The notes under the pieces are model-generated. The model searched no databases. It was given only the letters and a program-made list of their open reading frames with translations, and was not told the DNA's origin. Positions 29,801 to 38,196 of a stretch of 64,000 bases of DNA are shown here, piece after piece. Source of the stretch: Flavobacterium sp. SUN052 (GTDB lineage: Bacteria > Bacteroidota > Bacteroidia > Flavobacteriales > Flavobacteriaceae); contig NZ_JAPQNS010000001.1 of assembly GCF_028867935.1 (NCBI RefSeq), positions 434,001 through 498,000 on the forward strand, given 5' to 3'. Each line of letters opens with the position of its first letter. Position 1 is the stretch's first letter. The position numbers and the translations under genes were made by a program.

Positions 29801-30027
29801 GTCCGCTCCACAATAAAGCCTTGCTACTGACGCTGGATGCCCTTCTCGGGCAATTGGCCACCCTAACGGAGTTACCAAAGAATACCAAAAAACTCCTCGA
29901 AATCTATCTGGATTTGCTTGTAAAACTGGCCGAAACGTCCGCTGAAACATCGGCGGAAATTCTTCAATCGTGGCAAAAAATCGCATCGCTGAAGTCCATT
30001 TGCGGGGCAATTCTCAAGAAAAAGTAA
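26878..30027 (+). CDS. Large WGR-domain protein (DUF6493/MolR-like)
   Basis: 1049 residues. Residues 1-75 are a WGR domain: FTVTYGRTGTTGQKQTKTF shows the motif with Y in place of W, followed by lysine-rich strands. The rest is helical, with repeat-like leucine-rich helices resembling the DUF6493/MolR group of HEAT-like proteins; no catalytic motif is seen. WGR domains occur in PARPs and in bacterial MolR-type proteins coded near MoxR ATPases and SWIM proteins. Here only the SWIM partner follows, eight bases on. Base composition is uneven: 27301-27360 is 30% GC while 28081-28140 is 48%, a sign of mixed origin. Function unknown. Confidence 0.75.
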   Translation: MTRYFTLKSESSDKFWHIQTSDNSFTVTYGRTGTTGQKQTKTFDSTERCQQETEKIIREKTGKGYIETVNGQAVSSPTIPSKKTAKPHDQELQTILNRYDEIICSTLVDELLPFLQRVDKRWHKELEDKTRLACKYWADYYYLDKQQYRNEPEEYKKHNYVNSFGQYVCGPRGTEMQRNLVRLLVFAFLPAKEIHNLGIHDKCDSYLFNDVWKTLTLPVFSTVKPCWLTNYDPKNSYWFRATYKRIRDLEFEGFLFNPEVFAQLVGGYDRYRYGTHTENAKEQLFSHIDFLVNDEIAYQRDLIGLFDYPVEIQNSGAYIRNEDEIYMEIQLWPIVFSRLLAEGKLDRHWFFERCMSVQTKDWKPELRAFYRKQIEANNPTIGELLSLQDALLPLLGAEHSHVVSWAVAQVKIIYSMPDFQVAEFLDWVAPVVMRSDCKTSLKLLLGMFERLAKTQPDHQPTIATLLTDVFAINDLPLQTKAAQLLTRYAAPTDTDLQNRLQTYAGQMLGTVAGDLQAFLGAEESIPSTESGSITYQYAPPKPVQRLVPGQEVSLPKTWTEFVFLIGSFISSDDPLHMELLMNALILPPTDRPDDWREQLRVYEKKLEKTHFNSYVKQAAKFYLWHWLSGNNDETQLQYSIKLQSDYDHRDVGKGLYEILAYSHKKRKINSKLTLLSLPTHAPHWISPQTLIKRLLAYQQANEPIKPLDLAIAIARMPRENVAEAMELCLELDESVAPLMRYCLGATYEIILPKQKALKRLLTVLRNDDSSIEQQSLWAVAARTFNPDGEFPAFADSVLAESANVQRPLLPKCTLNPPGYEFVVILPESKGLNPIFLYGNDLHYQVNYGYNYRDLSKSDLIFWYSLIAQQPEVFFAVITKYGCPSSELGNAASESLHLTLQPNFQFRKMSLLVLACGLLAKKRETSALAAEVLIHHFGEQTLDANRLGDRLGWLLAGNYAPIQRLADVLNLVKDVSPLHNKALLLTLDALLGQLATLTELPKNTKKLLEIYLDLLVKLAETSAETSAEILQSWQKIASLKSICGAILKKK

Positions 30028-30035
30028 TCTTTTCA

Positions 30036-31382
30036 ATGCAAACCCTTACTGACTACACCTACGGCTATGCCGCGCCCTCAACCCTTGCAAAAACCGAGGT
30101 TGGAAATACCCTCTCACTTGCTCATCAAACAGAAATCGAGGAAGTCAATGCCGTGCCGTGTTTCTTTTGGGGACGGATGCGGAACCCCTACCTCACTGCC
30201 CGCTGCCTGATGACAGTTGCTAAAACAGTACGGTCAAGATTTGCTCTGTCAATGCAGGAATTAATGGCATTACGTGATCCTATCGTTACCGCTGGAACTG
30301 GACAAGTACGTTTCGAAGGGTTCTCTTCCTGTAACGGAGTCTATGCCCGTTTGGATATTTTACCCGAAGGATTAGACGGCGATTTTCTGGCAAGTGGCAC
30401 TACCAACGTGGACTTCAACGAGCCAATGCTCAACGCGCTCAACGGCATCACAAAATCCGAAGAAATGCTGTTGTCGGTTGGGCAACAATCGGTGACAGTA
30501 ATCAGTGAACGGGCGAAGGTAGTAGAACGAAAAGTGGCTTTGCCCGACCGCTGGATCAAGGGTCTTACAAGTGTTCAACACTATTTAGCCGGAATGCAGC
30601 CCATGTTTACGCTCACCCGCTCACAGGCTATACAGTTGTTTCAGAGCCTGCCCAAAGGCACCGTCAAAAGCGATTTATTTGTGGTGCAGCGGGCAGGAAA
30701 GTTCCTGTTTTCGCCTTTGCAGCAGGGGTTGGCCGTGAGGGTTGGTGGCGCACACCGGCTTCGACTCGTGGAGGGTTTACTCCCCTTTATCGACGGCCTG
30801 AGCGTATACAAACCCGACGACGAGCAGGCAGCAGGTTTTGTGTTGATGATAGGGCCACTGCAATTCGTGTTTGCGGTTTCAGGGGATGCCTACCGGGGGT
30901 TTTCGGGCGAAGGAAAGGCATTGGAACACCTTATTGGTGAGTTACCTATGGAATGGATTTACGGAGTCAATAGTCTGATGAAAGCTAATGAACTGTTTAA
31001 CCCAGCTTTGTTAGCCATTGAAAACGACATTGAATTTGGGTCTATTGACACGCTGACTGCCCAACTGTCGAGCATTGGGTTGCTGGGATTCGATTTAATC
31101 AGAAACGAACATTTTTACCGACGGCTACCCTTCAAGATAGGGAGGATTCTGAGCCTGAATCCCCGTCTGAAAAACGCACGTAAATTGACAATTGGTAATA
31201 ATATCCAGATTGTCGTTCAACAGCCTAACTATACTGAAGCCCGCGTAAAAGGAACAGGGGATGTATTCCATACGGTTATCATTGATCAAGAAATGGCTCG
31301 CTGTACCTGTGATTGGTATACAAATCACCAAAGCAAACGTGGCTTGTGCAAGCACGTGCTGGCAGTTAAAATGCAAGAGTAA
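30036..31382 (+). CDS. SWIM zinc-finger protein
   Basis: 448 residues from the ATG at 30036, eight bases after the WGR gene; an upstream ATG at 29970 lies inside that gene and has no support. The C-terminus holds the SWIM motif CTCDWY...GLCKHVLAVK (C-x-C-x(n)-C-x-H), which binds zinc and usually contacts DNA or protein. The N-terminal 400 residues are a SWIM-associated domain without clear enzymatic residues. SWIM proteins of this kind accompany WGR/MolR-like proteins in E. coli (yeh region) and other bacteria; their role is not established. A terminator-type hairpin begins at the stop codon. Confidence 0.85.
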   Translation: MQTLTDYTYGYAAPSTLAKTEVGNTLSLAHQTEIEEVNAVPCFFWGRMRNPYLTARCLMTVAKTVRSRFALSMQELMALRDPIVTAGTGQVRFEGFSSCNGVYARLDILPEGLDGDFLASGTTNVDFNEPMLNALNGITKSEEMLLSVGQQSVTVISERAKVVERKVALPDRWIKGLTSVQHYLAGMQPMFTLTRSQAIQLFQSLPKGTVKSDLFVVQRAGKFLFSPLQQGLAVRVGGAHRLRLVEGLLPFIDGLSVYKPDDEQAAGFVLMIGPLQFVFAVSGDAYRGFSGEGKALEHLIGELPMEWIYGVNSLMKANELFNPALLAIENDIEFGSIDTLTAQLSSIGLLGFDLIRNEHFYRRLPFKIGRILSLNPRLKNARKLTIGNNIQIVVQQPNYTEARVKGTGDVFHTVIIDQEMARCTCDWYTNHQSKRGLCKHVLAVKMQE

Positions 31383-31427
31383 AACCGTAGCTGACTCATA
31401 AGCAAACAGAGAGCCATCTACGGTTTT
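31381..31427. terminator. Bidirectional terminator between SWIM and SulP genes
   Basis: AAAACCGTAG (31381-31390) pairs perfectly with CTACGGTTTT (31418-31427). The loop is 27 bases. The A run on one side and the T run on the other give a terminator on both strands, and it starts within the SWIM stop codon. Confidence 0.75.
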
Positions 31428-31437
31428 ACTGTTTCGT

Positions 31438-33051
31438 TTACCCAAGCAACACCTCCTTAATCGGTTCAACTTTGGGGAGTTGACGCTTGAATTTGCTCAC
31501 ATTTCGAAGTTCGTAGCTGATGTTTTGCGCTTTGGCAACTTCCTTGAAATCGTACAACATATTGAAGATGTCGTGATCGATAAAATCAGCTACGCCCCCG
31601 TCTACAATCACCTGATCGCCGGGTTGCAAACTCTGTAATACTTCTTTCAACTGGGGTTTGCTCAAGAAATGGAGATCTTTAAGCATTTTGATCTCGATGT
31701 GCTTGCCTTGCCGCGTAACCTGAATGGTTGACTGCGAGTTAGTGTACAAAATGAATAAAATACCCAGCACGGCTCCAATTGTAATACCAATTAACAGGTC
31801 CGTGAAAATGATACCTAACACCGTAACAATGAACGGAACAAACTGATTGATGCCGTCTTTGTAGATGCTCACGAAGATTTTAGGTTTCGCCAGTTTATAA
31901 CCAACCATAATCAGGATGGCTGCTAAACACGCCAGCGGAATGTAATTGAGTAACGACCCGGCCGCAAATACGGCAATGGCCAACAGCAAGCCGTGGGTAA
32001 TGGTAGAAACCCTCGTTTTAGCACCACCAAAAACATTAGCCGAAGTTCTGACAACGACGGAGGTAACGGGCAACCCGCCAATCAGACCTGATATCATATT
32101 GCCAATTCCCTGAGCCATGAGCTCTTGATTGGTAGAGGATACCCGTCGTTGCTCATCCAACTGATCGGAAGCTTCGAGATTAAGGAGTGTTTCGAGGCTG
32201 GCGACGATTGCGATGGTGCCACCAACTTTCCAGATTTGAGGGTCTGTAAACGCCGAAAAATTGGGGAACGTAAAAATAGACCACCAGGGTTTGTCGGAAG
32301 CAACGGTTGGAATCTGAACCATGTGCTGGTGGGCGGTGTCGCCCATATACCAGTCGGGAATGAACACCCGAAAAAACTCGTTGAGGGCTACCCCTATGAA
32401 CACGACCACCAGCGCAGCAGGCAAGTTTTTGAAAAACTGAACGCCCCGTTTCGCTAACTGATCCCAACTAATCAGAATGGTTAATGACAAGATACTGATA
32501 ACCACAGCCCCCGTACTAGCTGTTTCGATGGCCCGGTAAATTTCGGAGATGGTATTTTCGCCGTCGGCAAGTTGCTGAAATTCAAATTCGCCTTCATAGT
32601 CATTATCACGGCCGAGAGCGTGCGGGATTTGCTTCAGCACGATAACAATCCCGATAGCTACGAGCATGCCTTTGATGACGCTATCGGGGAAGAAACTGCT
32701 AAGTTTACCCGCCCGAAGTATTCCCAGAACCAATTGAATCATTCCGGCCAGTACAACACCAACCAGGAAAACTTCGTAAGACCCTACCTTTGTAATAGCA
32801 TCAGCCACAATCACCGCTAAACCAGCCGCTGGGCCACTTACGCTGATTTCAGAACCAGATAAAAAACCAACGATTACACCCCCGATAATACCGGCCACTA
32901 AACCGGAAAAAAGAGGAGCCCCCGAAGCTAGCGCGATGCCCAGGCATAGCGGCAAAGCAACTAAAAAAACTGACAAACCCGAAGGTAAGTCGCTGCGGAG
33001 CAGACCGGGAGAATAGTTAGAAAGGGTTCGAATTGGATTGACCTTTTTCAT
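31438..33051 (-). CDS. SulP-family anion transporter with STAS domain
   Basis: 537 residues. About 12 hydrophobic segments (residues 20-420) with the SulP signature ALASGAPLFSGLVAGIIGGVIVGFLSGSEISVSGPAAGLAV region near 40-80, and a C-terminal STAS domain (about 435-530, including QVIVDGGVADFIDHD). SulP proteins move sulfate, bicarbonate or other anions across the inner membrane. Bacterial homologues of this shape are often bicarbonate or sulfate transporters; which applies cannot be told. The upstream region with the divergent methyltransferase gene is 98 bases. Confidence 0.93.
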   Translation of the reverse strand: MKKVNPIRTLSNYSPGLLRSDLPSGLSVFLVALPLCLGIALASGAPLFSGLVAGIIGGVIVGFLSGSEISVSGPAAGLAVIVADAITKVGSYEVFLVGVVLAGMIQLVLGILRAGKLSSFFPDSVIKGMLVAIGIVIVLKQIPHALGRDNDYEGEFEFQQLADGENTISEIYRAIETASTGAVVISILSLTILISWDQLAKRGVQFFKNLPAALVVVFIGVALNEFFRVFIPDWYMGDTAHQHMVQIPTVASDKPWWSIFTFPNFSAFTDPQIWKVGGTIAIVASLETLLNLEASDQLDEQRRVSSTNQELMAQGIGNMISGLIGGLPVTSVVVRTSANVFGGAKTRVSTITHGLLLAIAVFAAGSLLNYIPLACLAAILIMVGYKLAKPKIFVSIYKDGINQFVPFIVTVLGIIFTDLLIGITIGAVLGILFILYTNSQSTIQVTRQGKHIEIKMLKDLHFLSKPQLKEVLQSLQPGDQVIVDGGVADFIDHDIFNMLYDFKEVAKAQNISYELRNVSKFKRQLPKVEPIKEVLLG

Positions 33052-33149
33052 GAAAAGTGAACAAGTAAGGGGATTGGTTTACGCGCTTTGTGCACAACAT
33101 ACAAAATTAAAACAGGATTAAGTCAGAATCTTCTTCAATTCACACAATT

Positions 33150-34352
33150 TTGGAACCGATCGAACTGTCAGACGAGGAAAAACTATTTATACAAACCAAT
33201 ATTGAGGGGAATGTACAACAGTTAGTACTTCGCTATTCGCGTAATGGCCAAGTGGACGTTAAGAAAATGGCTGTTCAAATCGCAGCCAGACAACGGCTTC
33301 GTGACAAATTGCCAACATGGGTAGCTAATCCCGATATTGTTTTCCCGTCGACAGTACCCGTAGAACAATCATCATCGGAACAGACGGCACGTTATAAGGC
33401 CCAAATTGTGAATCAATTAACCCCTAGTTCGAAGCATTTACTCGACGGTACGGGCGGCATGGGAGTAGATACCTGGGCATTTGCAAGCGCGACGAAACGG
33501 GTGACCTATATTGAACGCAACTCTGAGTTAGCCCAACTGGCTGCGCACAACCTCCCTCGGCTGGGTGCCACAAACGTAAGGGTGGTGAACGATCAAAGCG
33601 ATGTTGTATTAGCTGATCTAGGTACGGCAGCCGATTGGATATATCTGGACCCGGCCCGTCGTGACGATAGGGGAGGGCGTGTGGTCCGGCTCGACGACTG
33701 CGAACCAAACGTGGTGGCCTGGTGGCCAATGCTGATGGCGAAAACCCGTAACCTGCTTTTGAAAACCTCGCCCCTGATCGACATTGAGGCTACGTTACGC
33801 ACCCTACCGGGAATCAGTGCAGTGCATGTTGTGGCCGTACAACACGAGGTCAAGGAAGTTTTATTTGTTGCGGGTAACGATTCGATTACGCCGGATGATG
33901 TGCAGGTTACTGCCTGTGATCTGACAACGACTGGTGCCGTTGACTTTAGTTTTCGTAGGGGCGATGAACGTTCGGTTTCAATACAATTCGACAACCCGCT
34001 CACTTATATATATGAACCCAACGCTGCCGTAATGAAAGCAGGTGCATTCCGGGTAGTGTCCCATCGGTTTGGCGTTGCTAAACTGGCCGCACACAGTCAT
34101 TTGTATACCTCCGATGCATTAGTAGCCAATTTTCCGGGTCGGGTTTTCCAATTCGAAGCCGTTTGCAAACCAACCCGTGCCGAACTTCAGCAATATGTGC
34201 CCAATATGAAGGCCAACCTAACGGTGCGAAACTTCCCTCAATCCGTAGATGAACTCCGTAAAAAACTGGGATTAAAAGAGGGTGGTGACACCTATATTCT
34301 GGCCACCACCCTCCAAAATGGGGACAAACGACTGTTAGTAACAAAGAAATAG
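33150..34352 (+). CDS. Class I SAM methyltransferase, THUMP-like (PG_1098 type)
   Basis: 400 residues starting with TTG at 33150. The SAM-binding motif I is DGTGGMGVD (99-107) and motif IV is YLDPARR (165-171). An N-terminal helical region and a C-terminal domain (about 310-400, ending LATTLQNGDKRLLVTKK) match the THUMP-like/PG_1098 architecture found across Bacteroidota. The target is probably RNA, though the exact nucleotide is unknown to me. The gene is convergent with an SDR gene only nine bases away and divergent from SulP. Confidence 0.85.
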   Translation: MEPIELSDEEKLFIQTNIEGNVQQLVLRYSRNGQVDVKKMAVQIAARQRLRDKLPTWVANPDIVFPSTVPVEQSSSEQTARYKAQIVNQLTPSSKHLLDGTGGMGVDTWAFASATKRVTYIERNSELAQLAAHNLPRLGATNVRVVNDQSDVVLADLGTAADWIYLDPARRDDRGGRVVRLDDCEPNVVAWWPMLMAKTRNLLLKTSPLIDIEATLRTLPGISAVHVVAVQHEVKEVLFVAGNDSITPDDVQVTACDLTTTGAVDFSFRRGDERSVSIQFDNPLTYIYEPNAAVMKAGAFRVVSHRFGVAKLAAHSHLYTSDALVANFPGRVFQFEAVCKPTRAELQQYVPNMKANLTVRNFPQSVDELRKKLGLKEGGDTYILATTLQNGDKRLLVTKK

Positions 34353-34361
34353 ATTTAGGCT

Positions 34362-35402
34362 CTATGCCAACACTTCTTCTACTTTCGATTTTGCGTTTGA
34401 TACGGAGCCGCTTATAGAATCAGCAACAGCCTGGACTGCATGCTGAACCGATTTGCCAGCAGAATGAGCCTTGTAACGATACCGGGCTTTGTCGAGTGGG
34501 CTCGATTGGCGATAAGCCAGATACAAACCAGTAATAGTTAACGCTGCTACACCAACCCCAATCGCTAGCTGGATCAACTGCTCTTGCTGCTTCTCTGAAT
34601 CAGATTGGGCTCTGGGTTCCATGTCCCGCCGGGTACCAGCCGCCATTACTGGATCAGGCAGAATGTGAGCCAGGGCCACGCGGGCTTTGTTGACCCAACC
34701 GGCTACAACATGATCTTTCCCCTGCATGAGCGCTTCGTACCCTTCTTTAGCCACATCGGCAGGGTTCGCGGTTTTCGATGGATCAGCCCCTTTAACGTGG
34801 GCGGCCCCTGCCCGGTTGAAGAAATTAGTGTTTGTTGCACCCGGCATCAGCACCGTAACGGTCACGTTAGTGTCTTTCAACTCATTACGAATACCCTCCG
34901 AAAATGACTTGATAAACGCTTTAGTACCGCCGTAAACAGCCATCATCGGACTAGGCGACACCGATACTTCTGATCCAAGCATTAAAATTTTACCGTCGTT
35001 ACGGGCTACCATATCTTTCAAATACAGCTTGGTCAAATGAACTAGGGAAGTAGTATTGACCTGAATGATCTGCAACTCGGTTTGCAGGTCCGTTTCGGTG
35101 GCAAACTTGCCATACTCACCAAAGCCTGCATCGTTTACCAGTACATCAACCTGAATATTTTGCTGCTGAGTTTCGGCATAAATTTCCTCGGGAGCTTTCG
35201 GGTCGGCGAGGTCTTTATTGATGACCGTGGCTGTGATGCCAAATTGGTCCCGATAGGTATTGGCGAGTTCGTTGAGTTGATCGTCTGAGCGGCCAACAAG
35301 CACCAGATTGTAGGCATCCTGGGCAAAAAGGTTAGCGAGTTCGCGACCAATGCCACTACTGGCACCCGTGATAAGCGCGGTTTTTCCGGTTTGTTTTTCC
35401 AT
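34362..35402 (-). CDS. Short-chain dehydrogenase with C-terminal membrane helix
   Basis: 346 residues. TGASSGIG at 12-19 binds NAD(P); the usual NNAG is NDAG (90-93), and the catalytic Y157-x3-K161 is intact (MAVYGGTKAF). A hydrophobic segment near 274-296 (LAIGVGVAALTITGLYLAYR) and a basic, coiled tail follow the catalytic domain, so the enzyme may be tied to the membrane by its C-terminus, in contrast to the SDR at 13649 anchored at its N-terminus. It reduces an unknown carbonyl compound. It stands alone with its own leader region. Confidence 0.88.
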   Translation of the reverse strand: MEKQTGKTALITGASSGIGRELANLFAQDAYNLVLVGRSDDQLNELANTYRDQFGITATVINKDLADPKAPEEIYAETQQQNIQVDVLVNDAGFGEYGKFATETDLQTELQIIQVNTTSLVHLTKLYLKDMVARNDGKILMLGSEVSVSPSPMMAVYGGTKAFIKSFSEGIRNELKDTNVTVTVLMPGATNTNFFNRAGAAHVKGADPSKTANPADVAKEGYEALMQGKDHVVAGWVNKARVALAHILPDPVMAAGTRRDMEPRAQSDSEKQQEQLIQLAIGVGVAALTITGLYLAYRQSSPLDKARYRYKAHSAGKSVQHAVQAVADSISGSVSNAKSKVEEVLA

Positions 35403-35569
35403 GAGTTGAGATAAATTAGTTATCTCGTCTAACTCATTGCCTCTACAGGAGTTTTAAAACCTATTAAATTGTTAGGCTTTGTATAGAAACAGGCTGTGTG
35501 GCTCATGTCATTGTCTTTGTTCTTCCATCTTGTTTCCTTTGTCCCAAATCAATCCCACAAAAAATACCA

Positions 35570-36241
35570 ATGAGAACCGTACTGACTATTTCCCTGATGA
35601 TGCTGTTGCGTGTTGGCGCACAGGCGCAAACCGTGTATGCCGGTGAGCAAACGATTGAAAAAGCCAAATTGCCCGGACTGTTTCTGACCGTTCCAATTGA
35701 CGAAAAAACAGCAACTACTGAATGGGAGCAGGAGCTTCGTTCGTATGGCCGTTCGAGTGAGTCGCGGGGTGTTTACCGGGTGAGTAATGCCGACATACGG
35801 GCTGTTTCTACCGAACCTATCAACCTGATAAGTCAGGTGAAGGGTAACAAAACAAGCACCACCATTTTTGCCTCGTTCGATCTGGGTAGTGGCAACTTTG
35901 TAAAAGCGGGAGATGCCAGCTATAATGCCGCCGAAACACTGCTGAAAGATTTTGCCGCCAAAGCGCTGTATAACAATGAAGTACGAGGAGCGGAAACTAG
36001 CTTAAGTGAAGCGCAGAAAAATCACCAGAAGCTGGTGCAGAAAGGCGAACGGCTTCAGCGCGACATTGAGCGCAACAAACGCGAAAAAGAGCGGCTTCTC
36101 CGTAGTATGGACGAAAATGCAAAAGAGCTGGAACAGCTAACAAAGGATATTGACGTCAATAAAGTAGATCAGACCAATGCCCTCACCGACATGGATGTGA
36201 AGAAGAAAAACGTTGAAACGGTGAAAGCGAAGAAGCAGTAA
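35570..36241 (+). CDS. Exported coiled-coil protein of unknown function
   Basis: 223 residues from the ATG at 35570, chosen because it opens a signal peptide (MRTVLTISLMMLLRVGAQAQ); a GTG start at 35498 would add 24 residues with no function. The mature N-terminal part (about 20-130) is compact and mostly polar. The C-terminal part (about 140-223) is a charged coiled coil with repeats of K, E, R and N (GERLQRDIERNKREKERLL). I recognise similar Bacteroidota hypothetical proteins but no function. A palindromic terminator follows, overlapping the stop of the convergent GntR gene. Confidence 0.7.
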   Translation: MRTVLTISLMMLLRVGAQAQTVYAGEQTIEKAKLPGLFLTVPIDEKTATTEWEQELRSYGRSSESRGVYRVSNADIRAVSTEPINLISQVKGNKTSTTIFASFDLGSGNFVKAGDASYNAAETLLKDFAAKALYNNEVRGAETSLSEAQKNHQKLVQKGERLQRDIERNKREKERLLRSMDENAKELEQLTKDIDVNKVDQTNALTDMDVKKKNVETVKAKKQ

Positions 36242-36244
36242 TTT

Positions 36245-36302
36245 CAGTGAACAGTGGGCAGTAAACAGTGAAAACTGCTCGTTGCTCACTGTTTACTGCT
36301 CA
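36245..36302. terminator. Palindrome of CAGTRAACAGTG words between convergent genes
   Basis: The left arm (36245-36270) contains GGGCAGTAAACAGTG, which pairs at 14 of 15 positions with CACTGTTTACTGCTC (36288-36302). The last bases of the right arm form the stop codon of the leftward GntR gene. The arms also carry direct repeats of ACAGTG and TGCTC. Likely ends transcription from both sides. Confidence 0.65.
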
Positions 36303-37322
36303 AAGCGATTTACGTACCACTAACCGGAAGGGGTTCTCGATGTGTTGTGGAGTGTCGCCCAGCACCAGTTCGGCGGCTGTGCGGCCCATGCCCGCAAAAT
36401 CGGTGGACATTACGGTGATACCGTCCAGCAGCAGTTCTTTTAGAAGGGTTTCGTTGTACGACAAAATACCAACCTCTTCGCCCACGCGGAATGTCGTTTC
36501 CTTTACTTTTTTCACTACGGCGTACAAATCTTCTTCAATCAGATTGATGTACACATTGCCTGCTTTGATTTCCTCTTTTTCCATGTCTGGCAACACCCGA
36601 CCTTCAAACTCGTGTTCGTAACAGAACCGGTAAAACCCGTTCAGAATCGCACGGGGTAAATAGGTGTTGTTCGGAAAGAGAATGTTAATGGTTTTGTATT
36701 TACGAAGCAAGGGTAACGCTTCTACTAAAGCCACCATTAAGTCTTTTTCAAAGTGCTGATAAACAGCGGAGTAATTACCCGTAACCCCTTCAACTAATTT
36801 ATCCAGAACAACCAGTTTGTGCTTTGGGAGTCGGTTGATGAGTTTAGCCGCCTGTTCGCTCTGATCGTAAAAATGGGGGATTATGACGTAATGAGTGTAC
36901 CCAACGGTATGGCGCTCGATCAGGTCGGAAAAGAGTCGGAAGTCGTTGTTATAAATGTAGAAATCAATAGTAGCCTCGGCGCCGACGCGCTCCACAAAAG
37001 CATCATAAATCAGCTTTTTGTGCGCACTCAGTTTATTGAAAAGGAGTAAAATTTTGAGGTTTCCCCCCACCCGGGTGTGATTGATGTAATAGCCCTTGCC
37101 TCGAACAGCCCTGATAATCTCATTGGTCTTCAACAGATCATACGCTTTTTCTACGGTGCCCTTAGCCACATCAAAATGAGCACACAATTCGTAGATCGAG
37201 GGTAATTTGTCGCCCGGCAAAATGTCATGATTCTCTAAACCAGACACAATCGAATTGTAAATCTGTAAATACTTGGGTGTCGGCAGAAAATCGTTGATTG
37301 AAATATGGTTGAGCATGGGCAT
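36300..37322 (-). CDS. GntR-family regulator with LacI-like sensor domain
   Basis: 340 residues, paralogous to the regulator at 17961. The winged helix-turn-helix (about 10-85: PKYLQIYNSIVSGL, LPSIYELCAHFDVAKGTVEKAYDLL, RGKGYYI) is followed by a sensor domain ending TAAELVLGDTPQHIENPF and RKSL, near the same tail as its paralogue. No sugar genes lie beside it, so its target is unknown. A -7 box and a palindrome sit just upstream and suggest it represses itself. The start may be the second ATG at 37316. Confidence 0.9.
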   Translation of the reverse strand: MPMLNHISINDFLPTPKYLQIYNSIVSGLENHDILPGDKLPSIYELCAHFDVAKGTVEKAYDLLKTNEIIRAVRGKGYYINHTRVGGNLKILLLFNKLSAHKKLIYDAFVERVGAEATIDFYIYNNDFRLFSDLIERHTVGYTHYVIIPHFYDQSEQAAKLINRLPKHKLVVLDKLVEGVTGNYSAVYQHFEKDLMVALVEALPLLRKYKTINILFPNNTYLPRAILNGFYRFCYEHEFEGRVLPDMEKEEIKAGNVYINLIEEDLYAVVKKVKETTFRVGEEVGILSYNETLLKELLLDGITVMSTDFAGMGRTAAELVLGDTPQHIENPFRLVVRKSL

Positions 37323-37338
37323 TTATGGGTTAGCAGGG

Positions 37339-37346
37339 CAAAGATA
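37339..37346 (-). promoter_or_regulatory. Bacteroidetes -7 box of the GntR gene
   Basis: On the minus strand it reads TATCTTTG, an exact TAnnTTTG match, 16 bases upstream of the first start codon. The -33 box would fall inside the palindrome at 37365-37385. Confidence 0.6.
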
Positions 37347-37364
37347 CTTGACAACAATTGCCCA

Positions 37365-37385
37365 CTCCGTTAAACTAAAACGGAG
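37365..37385. promoter_or_regulatory. Palindrome, probable self-operator of the GntR gene
   Basis: CTCCGTT (37365-37371) and AACGGAG (37379-37385) are exact inverted copies across seven bases. The site covers the -33 position of the promoter defined by the -7 box at 37339-37346, which is where a repressor would block transcription. Confidence 0.5.
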
Positions 37386-37446
37386 AATATAGCTCTAATT
37401 ACTGATTTGAGTAGCAGTTTGGTTGGCTTAGCCGGTGTAGATGCAT

Positions 37447-37454
37447 TATGTTTG
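37447..37454 (+). promoter_or_regulatory. Bacteroidetes -7 box of the outer-membrane protein gene
   Basis: TATGTTTG matches TAnnTTTG exactly; a TTG lies 21 bases upstream, close to the 19-base norm. The start codon is 67 bases downstream. Confidence 0.45.
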
Positions 37455-37521
37455 ATACCTGCTTCAGACTATTCGTTACAAATAAATGTCCTTCGAAAAA
37501 GTGTTCAAACCAGGTCAATTA

Positions 37522-38109
37522 ATGAAAAAAGTATTCACAGTCGTATTCGGATTAGTAGCTTTTGCCGCATCAGCTCAGGATTTCAAGCCATTTAAAGTAA
37601 ATACGTCTATTGGCTATGCCAAGCCAACTGGCGCGGGCTCATCAGGAGGATTTTTACTGTCGTTAGAGCCTAAATATGGTGTCAATGACCAGATTGACCT
37701 TGGGCTTCGTATTGAAGGGGCATTAATGGCGCGGGCCGCTGAGGTAAATGGGCTGTTGACCGATACGGAACTCAAGTTTGCTGGTTCATACGTTCTGACG
37801 GGTACCTATTTGTTATCTTCCGAGAAGTTTCGCCCGTATATTGGGGTTGGAGCGGGTTTATACTCGACCGGGGGACTAAGTTTTAGTGAAAGTAATGATA
37901 TTGGGGGACAGTTCGCCCGGAAACTTGGCGCAATGGGGCGTGTCGGTTTCAAATACGGCCACCTCAACATGGGCGTTGAGTATAACTATGCACCGTCGAC
38001 CAAATACACGGCTAACCTGACCAACAACACAGTAGCTATAGTAAAATCGAATAACTCGTACGTAGGCTTCAAACTCGGCTTCGATATAGGAGGAGGGTTA
38101 TACGAGTAG
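37522..38109 (+). CDS. Small outer-membrane beta-barrel protein (OmpW/OmpA-barrel-like)
   Basis: 195 residues from the ATG at 37522, which starts a signal peptide (MKKVFTVVFGLVAFAASAQ). The mature protein shows alternating strand patterns (IDLGLRIEGALMA, FRPYIGVGAGLYS, YVGFKLGFDIGG) with glycine-rich turns, matching the small 8-strand outer-membrane barrels of Bacteroidota. Function unknown. Its own promoter is visible and it is followed by an independently promoted hisC. Confidence 0.7.
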   Translation: MKKVFTVVFGLVAFAASAQDFKPFKVNTSIGYAKPTGAGSSGGFLLSLEPKYGVNDQIDLGLRIEGALMARAAEVNGLLTDTELKFAGSYVLTGTYLLSSEKFRPYIGVGAGLYSTGGLSFSESNDIGGQFARKLGAMGRVGFKYGHLNMGVEYNYAPSTKYTANLTNNTVAIVKSNNSYVGFKLGFDIGGGLYE

Positions 38110-38145
38110 CTTTCGTAGATCGGCTGAAACCGAAACAGCCCGTAA

Positions 38146-38176
38146 TTTGTCCATACAGACAGACGCGGTATCTTTG
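38146..38176 (+). promoter_or_regulatory. Consensus Bacteroidetes promoter of hisC
   Basis: TTTG (38146-38149), a 19-base spacer and TATCTTTG (38169-38176) match the -33/-7 consensus TTTG-N19-TAnnTTTG exactly. The hisC start codon is 20 bases downstream, so the leader is very short. Confidence 0.85.
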
Positions 38177-38196
38177 CGTGTACGACCTACTGACGA

